Shown: positions 8,245 through 17,033, counted from the stretch's first letter. The stretch is DNA of 33,414 nt from Deltaproteobacteria bacterium (GCA_016931115.1 JAFGFM010000179.1:1-33414), one strand, 5' to 3'. The notes: generated by a model from the sequence alone, not told the origin. Numbers and translations are program-made.

Positions 8245-8404
8245 TCAAAATCAATAGATGCTTCTCGGGTGCGCGTGAATCTTTTTTGATGTGCTACTCA
8301 ATTTATAAAAAAATTTATTAAGAGATTCGCACTCCTAAAATAACGGCTTTCCGGGAAGCATATATTGATAAAAAAGAGGAGATATACATCTCCTCTTTTT
8401 TTTT
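8245..8404 (+). ncRNA. Candidate sigma-54-dependent structured small RNA
   Basis: The stretch between the sigma-54 promoter and the terminator is strongly self-complementary. An outer stem pairs 8251-8268 with 8351-8368: 16 Watson-Crick pairs, one G-U and one mismatch over 18 positions, plus one more A-T pair at 8250/8369. Inside it GTGC (8269-8272) pairs with GCAC (8329-8332) and GAATCT (8277-8282) with AGATTC (8323-8328), with a four-base bulge. The outer stem starts about six bases after the predicted start site and ends just before the terminator. There is no reasonable reading frame in it: a six-codon ORF at 8258 has no ribosome binding site. I do not recognise it as a known RNA family. 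An alternative is a hairpin-type mobile element that happens to follow a promoter. Confidence 0.6.
8371..8404 (+). terminator. Rho-independent terminator
   Basis: GAGGAGAT (8376-8383) and ATCTCCTC (8388-8395) form a perfect 8-bp stem with loop ATAC, flanked by five A before and nine T after, so the stem can extend through A-T pairs. The T-tract makes it an efficient terminator on the plus strand. The A-tract would serve less well on the minus strand. Confidence 0.88.
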
Positions 8405-8511
8405 GCCATCTGGCCGCATTTTTACATTTCTAGGATTTTTCTTGACTTACCTCGGTGGGTCTGCAAATAAACCTGCTTTATTTTTTTATATCAAATAACA
8501 GGACATATATA

Positions 8512-9678
8512 ATGATAGAGAATAATGATGTGCACCGGCTCAGTTATAATGGAAAAGAGATAATAATCATCGGGACTGCCCATGTCTCACAGAAGAGTGC
8601 TGACCTTGTGCGTGAGGTAATAGAGGATGAAAAACCTGATACAGTCTGTATAGAACTGTGCGACTCAAGATTTCAGGCAATGACTCAGAAACAGAAATGG
8701 CAGGATACTGACCTTTACAAGATTATTAAGGAAAAAAAGGCCACTCTGCTTTTAGCCAATTTCATGCTTGCCTCCATACAGAAAAAGATCGGTAAAAAAC
8801 TGGGGATCAAGCCGGGTGAAGAGATGGCTCAGGCCATAAGGTCTGCTGAGTCAGCCGGTTCAAAAATACACCTGGCTGATCGTGACATAAGGACTACTCT
8901 CTCAAGGGCGTGGAAGACAATAACCTTCTGGGAAAAGTTAAAGCTCATGGCGCAGTTTTCCGGGTCACTAATCGGTGTTGATGATATAAGCGAGGAGGAG
9001 GTGGAAAAGCTCAAGGATAAGGATATGCTTGAGACCCTCCTTTCTGAGATAGGCGAAACGCAGCCCAAGCTTAAGACAATACTGATAGATGAAAGAGATA
9101 AATATCTTACAGAAAAGATTCGGACAGCACCTGGTGAAAGAATAGTTGCTGTTGTCGGTGCAGGTCATGTGCCGGGAATAAAGGCAGGATGGGAAGCCAG
9201 TATTGATTTAAATGAACTGGATAAAAAACCTGAAAAGGGGCACTGGGGTACGATTTTGGCCTGGGGTATACCTGCCCTCATAATAGCCATGTTTGCGGCA
9301 AGTTATTTTATGGGAGGTAAGGATGTAGGCACTGATATGATCCTGTTCTGGCTTGTTGCCAATCTGGTTTTTACTGCAATAGGCGCAGCAGTTGCATTTG
9401 CCCATCCTTTTACCATTATAGCTGCCGCTCTTTCCTCGCCATTTACCTCCCTGCACCCACTGATAGCCTCTGGCTGGGTTGCAGGTATTGTTCAGGTCTT
9501 AATAAGCAAACCAAAGGTGAGGGATTTTGAGTCTCTGCCTGATGATATTACCTCTGTTAAAGGGTTCTGGCATAATAAGATAACAAGGATACTCCTTGTG
9601 GTTGTGCTCACTAACCTGGGAACAACTTTTGGGAATTTTCTGTCGATAATTATTTTTCCTTTAAAGACCTTCTGGTAG
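8512..9678 (+). CDS. TraB-family (TraB/PrgY/GumN) membrane protein
   Basis: A 388-residue TraB-domain protein. The N-terminal soluble domain has the family motifs GTAHVS (residues 21-26), the CIELCDSRF segment (46-54) and GAGHVPG near residue 220. These carry the conserved His, Glu and Arg that resemble a metalloprotease-type or Tiki-like site. The C-terminal half has four to five hydrophobic membrane segments (from about residue 245), so it is an inner-membrane protein. I start at the ATG at 8512 because AGGA lies eight bases upstream and the product begins just before the domain. An upstream in-frame start at 8455 adds a leader with no support. Bacterial members of this architecture are of unknown function; in Enterococcus, PrgY and TraB limit peptide pheromone activity. 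It is a single gene between a terminator and the kinase. Confidence 0.86.
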   Translation: MIENNDVHRLSYNGKEIIIIGTAHVSQKSADLVREVIEDEKPDTVCIELCDSRFQAMTQKQKWQDTDLYKIIKEKKATLLLANFMLASIQKKIGKKLGIKPGEEMAQAIRSAESAGSKIHLADRDIRTTLSRAWKTITFWEKLKLMAQFSGSLIGVDDISEEEVEKLKDKDMLETLLSEIGETQPKLKTILIDERDKYLTEKIRTAPGERIVAVVGAGHVPGIKAGWEASIDLNELDKKPEKGHWGTILAWGIPALIIAMFAASYFMGGKDVGTDMILFWLVANLVFTAIGAAVAFAHPFTIIAAALSSPFTSLHPLIASGWVAGIVQVLISKPKVRDFESLPDDITSVKGFWHNKITRILLVVVLTNLGTTFGNFLSIIIFPLKTFW

Positions 9679-9908
9679 TGTCAATCATAAATACAACATA
9701 TTGATCCTGCTATGTTATTTATTAGACCCTGTTGTGTATTTATTATGCTTCCAGCACAACTGGCCTGAAAATAACTGGCATGATCAATATTATATTTCTA
9801 TTGATTGTTGTGTTTTTATATGGATAATTACCTTTTTGTGTATTCCCGGTTTTACCTGAGATGTTTTTTCTCCTCAGTCAAATGTAATAGCGCTTTCAGA
9901 GGTTAAAA

Positions 9909-12278
9909 ATGGCAGACAGAAAACCCGACACACCGGATAGAACCATTATCAGTGAAGCAAGTCATGTAATGGGCAATGACCTTTGTAATAATATTGCTGG
10001 TCATATCAATAGCCCAACCCAATTAAGAGAGATACTCGAATCAAACAATGATCCACTGGTAATCATAAATGGTGACCATACAGTGTTTGCGGCAAATAAA
10101 AAATTTGCTGAAATGCTGGGGTATAACCCTGATGAACTGGCAAGACTTCATGTATGGGACTGGGAGACACTTTTTACACCCGAACAGATAAAGCAGGCAT
10201 CCAATACATCGCAGCTTACTCGTGTCAACTTTGAATCCATGCACAGGCGTAAAGATGGCACACTTATAAATGTAGAGGTATTCGGACAGTCCTTTAAAAA
10301 AGACAATGAGATATGGCAGGTCTGCCTTTGCAGGAAGATTGCTGAATGTAAAGAGAAAGAGCTTGAGATCCAGAAGTACCAGCACAACCTTTCTGAGACC
10401 CAGCGCATTGCCCATATCGGGAGTTGGGAACTGGACCTGACAACAGGCGGATTTCTATGCTCTGATGAGTTGAAAAGGATATGGGGGGTTGAGGATGAAG
10501 AGGAAAACAGGATCCTGGATATTATGGAAGACAGGATACACCCTGAAGATACCTATAAACTGAACTTTACGATTCAGGAATCCATAAAAAATGCAGTGCC
10601 CTATGATATCGAATACAGGATTATAGATAAACAGGGCCACACCAGGTACATGTATACACGTTCAAGGCTGATAAAGGATTCAAATGGGAAGGCGGTTCGC
10701 ATTTACGGCATATGCCAGGATATTACTGACCAGAGGCTAAAGGAAGAGGAGAGGCGCCTCAATGAGAAGAGATTGTTTCAGACACAGGAGATCGCCCATA
10801 TAGGGACACATGAATATAATGTGAAAACCCGGGAACTCTGGTGGTCTGATGAGCTTTATAAAATCTTCGGTATAGATCAAAAACAGGGAATAAGCTCTGA
10901 AAAATATCTCTCACATATCCACCCTGATGACCAGGAACGCCTTAAGGTTGCCCTTCAAGTCGGAAGGGAGGATTACTATATAGAATACAGGATCATCAGG
11001 CCCAATGGTGAGATACGTTATATCTCCAACTATGTTGGTAAACATGAATATAAAAATGGTGAGCGCTATCTGATAAGAGGTACAGGACAGGATATAACAG
11101 AGCGGAAACTCATAGAACAGGAAAACAAGCAGCTCGAACTAAAGCTTAACCATGCACAGAAGATGGAGACAATAGGCACCCTCGCTGGAGGCATAGCCCA
11201 TGATATAAACAATATCCTTGGCATTATCATCGGGAATACAGAGCTCTGCCTTGATGAAGTGCCAGCGCTGAGTCCGGCACATTTAAACCTTGAGGAGATA
11301 GTAAAGGCGGTATTAAGGGCAAAGGAGGTGATCCGTCGGCTCCTTACATTCAGCCGGAACATTGATGTGAAAAAGGAGAAGATAGATATAGTATCGGTTG
11401 TAAATGACGCCCTTGAATTTTTAAGGTCATCAATATCTGCAACAGTAGAGATTGAAAAACAGATAAATGTAGCAAATCCATTTCTTGTTGCCGATCCTAC
11501 CCAGATAAACCAGATCATCCTGAACCTGTGCGCAAATTCTGCCCAGGCAATGGAGACGACAGGCGGGACAATAAAGGTAAAAATGGAAAATGTTGTCGTA
11601 AATCATGCATCGGTTAATGACAACGATCTGCTGGCCAATGGTGAATATATAAAGATTGTAATAAGTGACGACGGCCCCGGTATCCCTGCTGCTATCCATG
11701 ACAGGATTTTTGACCCCTATTTTACAACAAAGGAGGTTGGCAAGGGCTCAGGTATGGGCCTTCCGGTTGTTCAGGGCATAGTAAAAAAACACAGGGGTTC
11801 AATAAACCTGAAAAGCGATACAGGTAAGGGTACCTCCTTTACCATCCTTTTACCTGGTATAAACGAAGACAAAACTGTTAATGGCAATGGCATAAAGGGC
11901 TTTCCCGCGGAAAAAAGGATATTGTTTGTTGATGATGAGGAGCAGATAGCAAAGGTATCCAGCCGCATGCTTGAAAGCCTGGGCTATATTGTTGACACTG
12001 AAACAAACCCCATTGATGCACTTGAACTGATAAAGAAAAGGCCTGAGAGGTACCACCTCGTAATCACTGATATGGCTATGCCACAGATGAACGCCCTGAT
12101 GTTTTTTGAGGAGATACGTAAGATAAGAAAGGATATGCCTGTTATACTCTGTTCCGGCCATAACCCCCTTGTGGATGAGCAAAAGGCCCTGGAGGCGGGC
12201 TTTTCCGCATATGTACTGAAGCCCTTTACAAGGCTTGAACTTGCCTCTGCTGTGCAGAATGTATTTAGATATTCGTAG
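9909..12278 (+). CDS. Hybrid sensor histidine kinase, PAS-PAS-PAS-HisKA-HATPase-REC
   Basis: A 789-residue soluble hybrid kinase with no membrane segment. Three PAS domains come first (about 38-150, 165-290, 291-405), the second and third with PAC-type segments ending GICQDITDQR and GTGQDITERK. The phospho-accepting His431 is in GGIAHDINN. The ATPase domain shows NLCANSAQAM, DDGPGI and GKGSGMGL. A C-terminal receiver follows with phosphorylatable Asp721 (VITDMAMPQM) and Lys771 (VLKPF). It would sense a cytoplasmic signal, phosphorylate itself and relay internally to the receiver. No response regulator or output gene is adjacent, so its target is unknown. AGAGG precedes the ATG at 9909. Its stop codon abuts the stop codon of the convergent U32 gene with no bases between. 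Confidence 0.93.
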   Translation: MADRKPDTPDRTIISEASHVMGNDLCNNIAGHINSPTQLREILESNNDPLVIINGDHTVFAANKKFAEMLGYNPDELARLHVWDWETLFTPEQIKQASNTSQLTRVNFESMHRRKDGTLINVEVFGQSFKKDNEIWQVCLCRKIAECKEKELEIQKYQHNLSETQRIAHIGSWELDLTTGGFLCSDELKRIWGVEDEEENRILDIMEDRIHPEDTYKLNFTIQESIKNAVPYDIEYRIIDKQGHTRYMYTRSRLIKDSNGKAVRIYGICQDITDQRLKEEERRLNEKRLFQTQEIAHIGTHEYNVKTRELWWSDELYKIFGIDQKQGISSEKYLSHIHPDDQERLKVALQVGREDYYIEYRIIRPNGEIRYISNYVGKHEYKNGERYLIRGTGQDITERKLIEQENKQLELKLNHAQKMETIGTLAGGIAHDINNILGIIIGNTELCLDEVPALSPAHLNLEEIVKAVLRAKEVIRRLLTFSRNIDVKKEKIDIVSVVNDALEFLRSSISATVEIEKQINVANPFLVADPTQINQIILNLCANSAQAMETTGGTIKVKMENVVVNHASVNDNDLLANGEYIKIVISDDGPGIPAAIHDRIFDPYFTTKEVGKGSGMGLPVVQGIVKKHRGSINLKSDTGKGTSFTILLPGINEDKTVNGNGIKGFPAEKRILFVDDEEQIAKVSSRMLESLGYIVDTETNPIDALELIKKRPERYHLVITDMAMPQMNALMFFEEIRKIRKDMPVILCSGHNPLVDEQKALEAGFSAYVLKPFTRLELASAVQNVFRYS

Positions 12279-13466
12279 CTATTTTACCCTTCTCAGGATA
12301 GTGTAGGGGTTAAGCTCATCATCAATAAGTATGAACTGTGAGTGGTTTACCTCATCAAGTCTATGTCCATTTTTTGTTATAAGGGGCGAAGGCATTTTGA
12401 TCTGCGTAATTGACCCGTCAGTATTCAGCACCTCAAGCAGCTCACCTGCAAATATCTTGTTTCTTACCTCAAGAACAGATTTCCCTTCATATTGTTCTTC
12501 AGTGATGTTGCCTACAAAAGTCGATTCGGAATATGAACCGCTCTCTTCAATCTGGTAATCATTTTTGTCTATGTACCCCTTCATAAAACCGGTTGAGAGC
12601 CCCCGGTTGGGCACCCTGTTAAGCATCTCAAGGCCCTGTTCCTTTGTAAACCTTTTACCATCAAGGATCTGCCTGTAAAAGGAGACTACGGTCGCAAGAT
12701 AGTGAATGGATTTCATCCTCCCCTCTATTTTTACTGATGCGATCCCAGCATCCATGAGTGCAGGCATAAATTCAAAGAGCGCTGTATCCCTGCTGTTTAA
12801 AAGGTACATCCCCCTTTCATCTTCATACACAGGCATGTATTCATTGGGCCGTGTCTCCTCCATGAGATAATATTTCCACCTGCAGGGGTGTTTACACTCA
12901 CCCCGGTTTGCCCTGTAGCCGGTCAAATAATCGCTGATCGCACACCTGCCGGAATATGAAAAACAGACTGCCCCGTGTATGAACACCTCTGTCTCTATTA
13001 TCCCCTTTGTCTTTTGCGCTATTCCCCTGATCCTCTCTATGGAAAGCTCTCTTGCAAGTATTATCCTTGAGGCACCGAGCTCATGGTAGGCTAAAGCTGC
13101 CTGGTAGTTTGTGGTGTTGGCCTGGGTGGAAATAAAGAGCCCTGCCTTTAGATTAAGCCTTTTGAGCTCCCTTAGTACACCCATGTCTGAGATTATAAAT
13201 GCATCTATACCCATCTCATCAAGGGAAAGGGCGGTTTCGGTTAACCTTTCGAACTCTTCTGAAAAGGGGTAAATATTCAGTGTAACGTACCCTTTTTTAC
13301 CCCTCTTATGGAGGTAATCTATACCAGCCTGTGCATTATCAAGGGTAAAATTACCTGCAAAACTCCGGAGTGAACCAAATTCAGTCCCGAAATATACGGC
13401 ATCAGCGCCATACACTACTGACCATTTAAGTTTTTCAAGGTTCCCCGCAGGGGCAAGCAGTTCCAT
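12279..13466 (-). CDS. Peptidase U32-family protein, TrhP/YegQ-like tRNA hydroxylation protein
   Basis: A 395-residue U32-family protein starting MELLAPAGNLEKLKWSVVYGADAVYFG, the family's N-terminal barrel. The signature HGAVCFSYSGRCAISDY and GECKHPCRW holds the four cysteines that bind an iron-sulfur cluster in TrhP, UbiU/UbiV and RlhA. The spacing and the EGRMKSIHYLA segment most resemble TrhP (YegQ), which with prephenate-derived carbon makes 5-hydroxyuridine at tRNA position 34. It is shorter than YegQ (about 450 residues), so I keep the assignment at family level. GAGGG lies about six bases before the ATG. No partner gene is adjacent. The older label collagenase-like protease is unlikely to describe its role. 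Confidence 0.85.
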   Translation of the reverse strand: MELLAPAGNLEKLKWSVVYGADAVYFGTEFGSLRSFAGNFTLDNAQAGIDYLHKRGKKGYVTLNIYPFSEEFERLTETALSLDEMGIDAFIISDMGVLRELKRLNLKAGLFISTQANTTNYQAALAYHELGASRIILARELSIERIRGIAQKTKGIIETEVFIHGAVCFSYSGRCAISDYLTGYRANRGECKHPCRWKYYLMEETRPNEYMPVYEDERGMYLLNSRDTALFEFMPALMDAGIASVKIEGRMKSIHYLATVVSFYRQILDGKRFTKEQGLEMLNRVPNRGLSTGFMKGYIDKNDYQIEESGSYSESTFVGNITEEQYEGKSVLEVRNKIFAGELLEVLNTDGSITQIKMPSPLITKNGHRLDEVNHSQFILIDDELNPYTILRRVK

Positions 13467-13539
13467 ATGTGACCCTCAATTCTGTAAGATGAAAGGTTTA
13501 TATCAGAATATTGTCATATACAACACCTAATTATTTAAT

Positions 13540-13568
13540 TTGACTGAGAATGTTGCCATGTGTTAAAC
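13540..13568 (+). promoter_or_regulatory. Possible sigma-70 promoter for the FAH-mmd operon
   Basis: TTGACT (13540-13545) and TTAAAC (13563-13568) are 17 bases apart. The -35 is near consensus, the -10 is weak. The position, about 35 bases before the FAH-family start, is right. Confidence 0.35.
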
Positions 13569-13602
13569 CATTTTTGTTTTAAAGGAAGGGTTTGGATTAA
13601 TA

Positions 13603-14424
13603 ATGAAGATTCTTCAGTACATGGATAAAGATCGGGTGCAGCTCGGGGTGCTTGACCATGATATGGTTTATCCCATTGATTTTAACGGTGACATGCTTGA
13701 TTTTATAACCCTCTCCCCAGGGGCAACTAAAAAAGGGACCCCTCTATCCCCTGAGATGATAGATTACGCCCCTGCCATTACCCGACCCTCAAAGATAGTA
13801 TGTGTAGGGCTCAATTACCTGGATCACATAAAGGAGAGCCACGGCAAGGCCCCTGAGAGACCAATACTCTTTTCCAAGTTTACAACAAGCCTTGTTGGGC
13901 ATAATAAAGAGATCATATGGGATACAGGTATTACCAAAAAGGTGGATTTTGAGGCGGAGCTTGCGGTGATAATAGGCAGGAAAACCCGCAACTGCCCTGC
14001 AAAAGATGTAATGGACAAAATCTTCGGGTACACATGCTCAAATGATGTGAGCGCGAGGGACCTCCAGTTCGGAGACGGGCAGTGGGTAAGAGGGAAATCA
14101 CTTGATACATTCTGCCCCCTGGGGCCGTGGATCGTGACAACTGACGAGTTAAAGGAACCCGATTCCCTCTATATTAAATGCAGTCTTAATGAGCTGCTTA
14201 TGCAGGATAGCAACACCGGTCTGATGCTTTTCAAAATTGCTGATCTGATCAGTTATATCTCCTGTAATTTTACACTTCTTCCGGGTGATGTCATCCTCAC
14301 CGGCACACCCCACGGTGTCGGGACATTTCGTGAACCATCCATCTATATGAAGAATGGGGACAGGGTTACAGTCGAAATAGAGGGGATCGGAGCACTTACA
14401 AATTTCTGCAAAACTACATTATAA
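13603..14424 (+). CDS. Fumarylacetoacetate hydrolase (FAH) family enzyme
   Basis: A 273-residue FAH-family protein of the acylpyruvase / 2-hydroxyhepta-2,4-diene-1,7-dioate isomerase type. The domain begins at KIVCVGLNYLDH (about 65-76). Metal-binding acidic residues are in VDFEAELAVIIGR, then NDVSARD, the GKSLDTFCPLGPW segment and ILTGTPHGVG near the end. Relatives cleave or isomerise acylpyruvates or decarboxylate oxaloacetate using Mg2+. It is first of three genes on the strand, 24 bases before the carboxyltransferase, so a role in the same acid or CoA-ester pathway is likely. The substrate cannot be read from sequence. A purine-rich AAGGAAGGG lies about 13 bases before the ATG. Confidence 0.88.
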   Translation: MKILQYMDKDRVQLGVLDHDMVYPIDFNGDMLDFITLSPGATKKGTPLSPEMIDYAPAITRPSKIVCVGLNYLDHIKESHGKAPERPILFSKFTTSLVGHNKEIIWDTGITKKVDFEAELAVIIGRKTRNCPAKDVMDKIFGYTCSNDVSARDLQFGDGQWVRGKSLDTFCPLGPWIVTTDELKEPDSLYIKCSLNELLMQDSNTGLMLFKIADLISYISCNFTLLPGDVILTGTPHGVGTFREPSIYMKNGDRVTVEIEGIGALTNFCKTTL

Positions 14425-14448
14425 AAAGTGTGAAAGGTTGTTTTACTT

Positions 14449-15996
14449 ATGACAATAAAAAAAAAGATAAACGAATTTCTTTCCCGTGCTTCACGTCTTG
14501 TCAAGGGCGGAGGCGAGGTATCTGTGCAGAAGCAGATGAAGAGCGGAAAGCTTAATGCCAGGGAGAGGATAGATATAATACTTGACCAGGATACCTTTTT
14601 TGAGACAGACCTCTTTGTAGAGCATACTGCAAAGGATTTTGGAATGGAGTCACAGAAACTTGCCGGGGACGGTGTTATAACCGGTTTTGGCAAGGTGGGC
14701 GGAAGGGCTGTTGCCCTTTTTGCACAGGATTTTACTGTTGCTGGCGGTTCGCTTGGAAAGGCGCATGCGGGCAAGATTACGAAGATCATGGATTCAGCCG
14801 GTGATATGGGTATACCGCTTATAGGTATAAATGATTCTGGCGGTGCAAGGATACAGGAGGGTGTTGATTCCCTGTGCGGATATGGTGATATATTTTACAG
14901 GAATACGCAGTTGAGCGGGGTGATCCCTCAAGTTTCCCTTATCCTTGGCCCGTGTGCCGGAGGGGCAGTCTATTCACCGGCATTAACCGATTTTGTCTTT
15001 GTTGTAGATAAAATCTCCAATATGTTTATCACCGGTCCGCAGGTGATAAAATCGGTAATAGGCGAGGAGATAGATGCAGAAAGACTTGGTGGCGCAGTGA
15101 CCCATGCCGCATTAACAGGCAATGCACATTTCTATGCGAAAACAGAGGCAGAGGCCTTTGAACAGATAAGGGGCTTGCTCTCATTTCTGCCATCCAACTG
15201 CACGGAGATGCCGCCTGTTCAGGATGAATTCAGGTCACCATCAAAACCCCTTGAAGGACAGGATGTACTGCCAAATGACCGCAAAAAATCATATGATGTT
15301 AAGGATATCATAAAGGGGATACTGGACAGCTCTTACTTCTTTGAGGTGCAGGAGCATTTTGCAAGAAATATCATTGTCGGGTTCGGACGCATTTGCGGAA
15401 GGTCTGTGGGCATTATTGCAAATCAGCCAATGGTGCTTGCGGGTGTCCTTGATGTTAATGCATCTGACAAGGCATCAAGATTCATAAGGTTCTGTGATGC
15501 CTTTAATATCCCTCTTGTAACATTTGTGGATACACCGGGGTACCTCCCCGGAATAGACCAGGAGCATTCAGGCATAATAAGGCACGGTGCAAAGCTCCTT
15601 TATGCCTACAGCGAGGCAACTGTCCCCAAGTTTACAGTGGTAATGAGAAAGGCCTATGGCGGCGCATATATTGCCATGTGCAGCAGACACCTCGGTGCAA
15701 ACATGGTGATTGCCTGGCCAACAGCCGAGATAGCGGTAATGGGGTCTGAAGGGGCTGCAAACATCATATTCAAGAGAGAGATAGCAAACAGCCATGAGCC
15801 TGAAAAGACAAGGCTTGAAAAGGTAAAAGAGTATGAAGAGAAGTTTGCAAACCCCTATGTGGCCGCTTCAAGGGGTTATGTGGATATGATAATCGAGCCC
15901 CATAAGACAAGGGATGCGCTTATTAAGGCACTTGAACTCGCAAAGACAAGACGCGCACCTCAATACATGAAACGACACGGGAATCTGCCTCTTTAG
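14449..15996 (+). CDS. Biotin-dependent acyl-CoA carboxyltransferase subunit (MmdA/PccB-like)
   Basis: A 515-residue carboxyltransferase of the methylmalonyl-CoA decarboxylase alpha / propionyl-CoA carboxylase beta family. It has the expected two crotonase-like halves. The N-terminal half shows GGSLGKAHAGKI and GGARIQEGVDSL; the C-terminal half shows DTPGYLPGIDQEHSGIIRHG and KAYGGAYIAM, which form the acyl-CoA and biotin sites. Length is normal. It moves carboxyl between an acyl-CoA and biotin. The carrier protein follows after nine bases, but no biotin carboxylase and no sodium-pump beta subunit lies in the window. It may therefore be a decarboxylase or transcarboxylase core, or depend on a carboxylase encoded elsewhere. 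mmdA is the likely name; pccB cannot be excluded. Confidence 0.92.
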   Translation: MTIKKKINEFLSRASRLVKGGGEVSVQKQMKSGKLNARERIDIILDQDTFFETDLFVEHTAKDFGMESQKLAGDGVITGFGKVGGRAVALFAQDFTVAGGSLGKAHAGKITKIMDSAGDMGIPLIGINDSGGARIQEGVDSLCGYGDIFYRNTQLSGVIPQVSLILGPCAGGAVYSPALTDFVFVVDKISNMFITGPQVIKSVIGEEIDAERLGGAVTHAALTGNAHFYAKTEAEAFEQIRGLLSFLPSNCTEMPPVQDEFRSPSKPLEGQDVLPNDRKKSYDVKDIIKGILDSSYFFEVQEHFARNIIVGFGRICGRSVGIIANQPMVLAGVLDVNASDKASRFIRFCDAFNIPLVTFVDTPGYLPGIDQEHSGIIRHGAKLLYAYSEATVPKFTVVMRKAYGGAYIAMCSRHLGANMVIAWPTAEIAVMGSEGAANIIFKREIANSHEPEKTRLEKVKEYEEKFANPYVAASRGYVDMIIEPHKTRDALIKALELAKTRRAPQYMKRHGNLPL

Positions 15997-16005
15997 GATA
16001 TAAAA

Positions 16006-16317
16006 ATGGATAAAAAATTACAGTACCTCATAATTGATGATACAAGTTATGAAACCGAGATACCTGATGGGTATATCAGGAAGGTAATAAAAGAGCCTGC
16101 GGGGCAAAAAAATATACGTGCGGTTATACCGGGTGTAATATCAGAAATCAGGGTGAAAAAGGGGCAGATGGTATTCAAAGGGCATGTGGTTGTTATTCTC
16201 GAGGCTATGAAGATGCTCAATGCAATTGAGGCTGAAGCTGATGGAAAGGTGGCAGAGATACTGGTTGCTGCAGGAGACAGGGTTGCAAAAGGGCATCTTT
16301 TGATAAAGATGGAATAA
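16006..16317 (+). CDS. Biotin carboxyl carrier protein (MmdC-like)
   Basis: A 103-residue biotinyl-domain protein. The biotin attachment motif is EAMKM with Lys69, preceded by IPGVISEIRVKKGQMV and followed by GDRVAKGHLLIKME, the typical half-barrel. The N-terminal 38 residues are a short linker. It carries carboxybiotin to the carboxyltransferase encoded just upstream. AGGA overlaps the stop of that gene and sits before the ATG, which suggests coupled expression. Unlike many gamma subunits it lacks a long Pro/Ala-rich linker. Confidence 0.93.
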   Translation: MDKKLQYLIIDDTSYETEIPDGYIRKVIKEPAGQKNIRAVIPGVISEIRVKKGQMVFKGHVVVILEAMKMLNAIEAEADGKVAEILVAAGDRVAKGHLLIKME

Positions 16318-16322
16318 TTTTT
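16294..16322 (+). terminator. Weak hairpin terminator overlapping the end of the biotin carrier gene
   Basis: CATCTTT (16294-16300) and AAAGATG (16305-16311) form a perfect 7-bp stem with loop TGAT, followed by a short AT-rich spacer and a run of T. The stem is AT-rich and overlaps the last codons, so the strength is doubtful. Confidence 0.4.
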
Positions 16323-16430
16323 TATTTAGCTTTTTTTTGATGTGTCATTAATAAAAAAAATGGTAATATCCCGGCCTGTTCACAACCATGTTTCAGAGTT
16401 ATTTTTCTCACCTAACAAGGAGATATTCAG

Positions 16431-17033
16431 ATGAATATCCGGATCGGTACAGAGTTATCAGTAATCATAAAGGGGCAGGAGGAGCTATTTACTGCCTGTT
16501 ATATTGGCGAAAATAATAAAAGGCAGATTGTCCTGACATTTCCGGAAGAAAGATCCTCCTGTTTTAAAAAGGTAAAGTCACCTGAAAAGATAACAGTACA
16601 GTTTTCCGATAAAGGCGCAAGATACGAGTTCAGCACTGTTATACTCAATCTGCTTGATGAACCTCTCCATCTTGCTGTGCTTGATCATCCTTCAGAAATA
16701 ATTAAAACAGATAAAAGGGCCTCTGACAGGATCAACTGCCTTATTTCGGCAAAACTTGATGCCCATTCAGATAAGGGTTCTGCACCAATTCTTGGCGTAA
16801 TAGAAAACATTAATAAAACAGGGTGCCTCTGCCTGATAAAGGAGATGGAAGCGGGCCTGATATCATTAACAAATGGTGATAAGGTAAATATCAGCTGTCA
16901 GTTCCCTGGCCTTGTTGGAGAGCAGAGTGCGGGAGGAAGCGTGGCCCGTATCAGGAGGGAGAAAAAGGATATTTTTATAGGGATTCACTTTGATGAAAAG
17001 ATATGGTGGGTGCCCCCATATGAAAGAAAGTAA
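16431..17033 (+). CDS. PilZ-domain protein, probable cyclic di-GMP receptor
   Basis: A 200-residue protein with a YcgR-like N-terminal beta domain (about 5-90) and a PilZ domain (about 94-195). The cyclic di-GMP motif RxxxR is Arg96-Ala-Ser-Asp-Arg100. The second motif, usually D/N-x-S-x-x-G, appears as NINKTG (126-131), with Asn in place of Ser. It is soluble, with no signal peptide. It is first in the plus-strand arm of the pilus locus, six bases before the MshM-like ATPase, so I infer that it links cyclic di-GMP level to pilus activity. Ribosome binding site AAGGAG precedes the ATG by ten bases. Confidence 0.85.
   Translation: MNIRIGTELSVIIKGQEELFTACYIGENNKRQIVLTFPEERSSCFKKVKSPEKITVQFSDKGARYEFSTVILNLLDEPLHLAVLDHPSEIIKTDKRASDRINCLISAKLDAHSDKGSAPILGVIENINKTGCLCLIKEMEAGLISLTNGDKVNISCQFPGLVGEQSAGGSVARIRREKKDIFIGIHFDEKIWWVPPYERK

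Noticed and set aside
8127-8321. A 64-codon frame across the sigma-54 promoter
   Set aside because: It starts upstream of the promoter, has no ribosome binding site and runs through the RNA stem.
9698-9790. Inverted repeat ATATTGATC/GATCAATAT after the TraB-family gene
   Set aside because: Nine-base arms 75 bases apart in AT-rich DNA with no T-tract or second signal; not enough for an RNA gene or terminator.
9764-9790. A possible second sigma-54 site at TGGCATG before the kinase
   Set aside because: The -12 part has no GC at the required distance.
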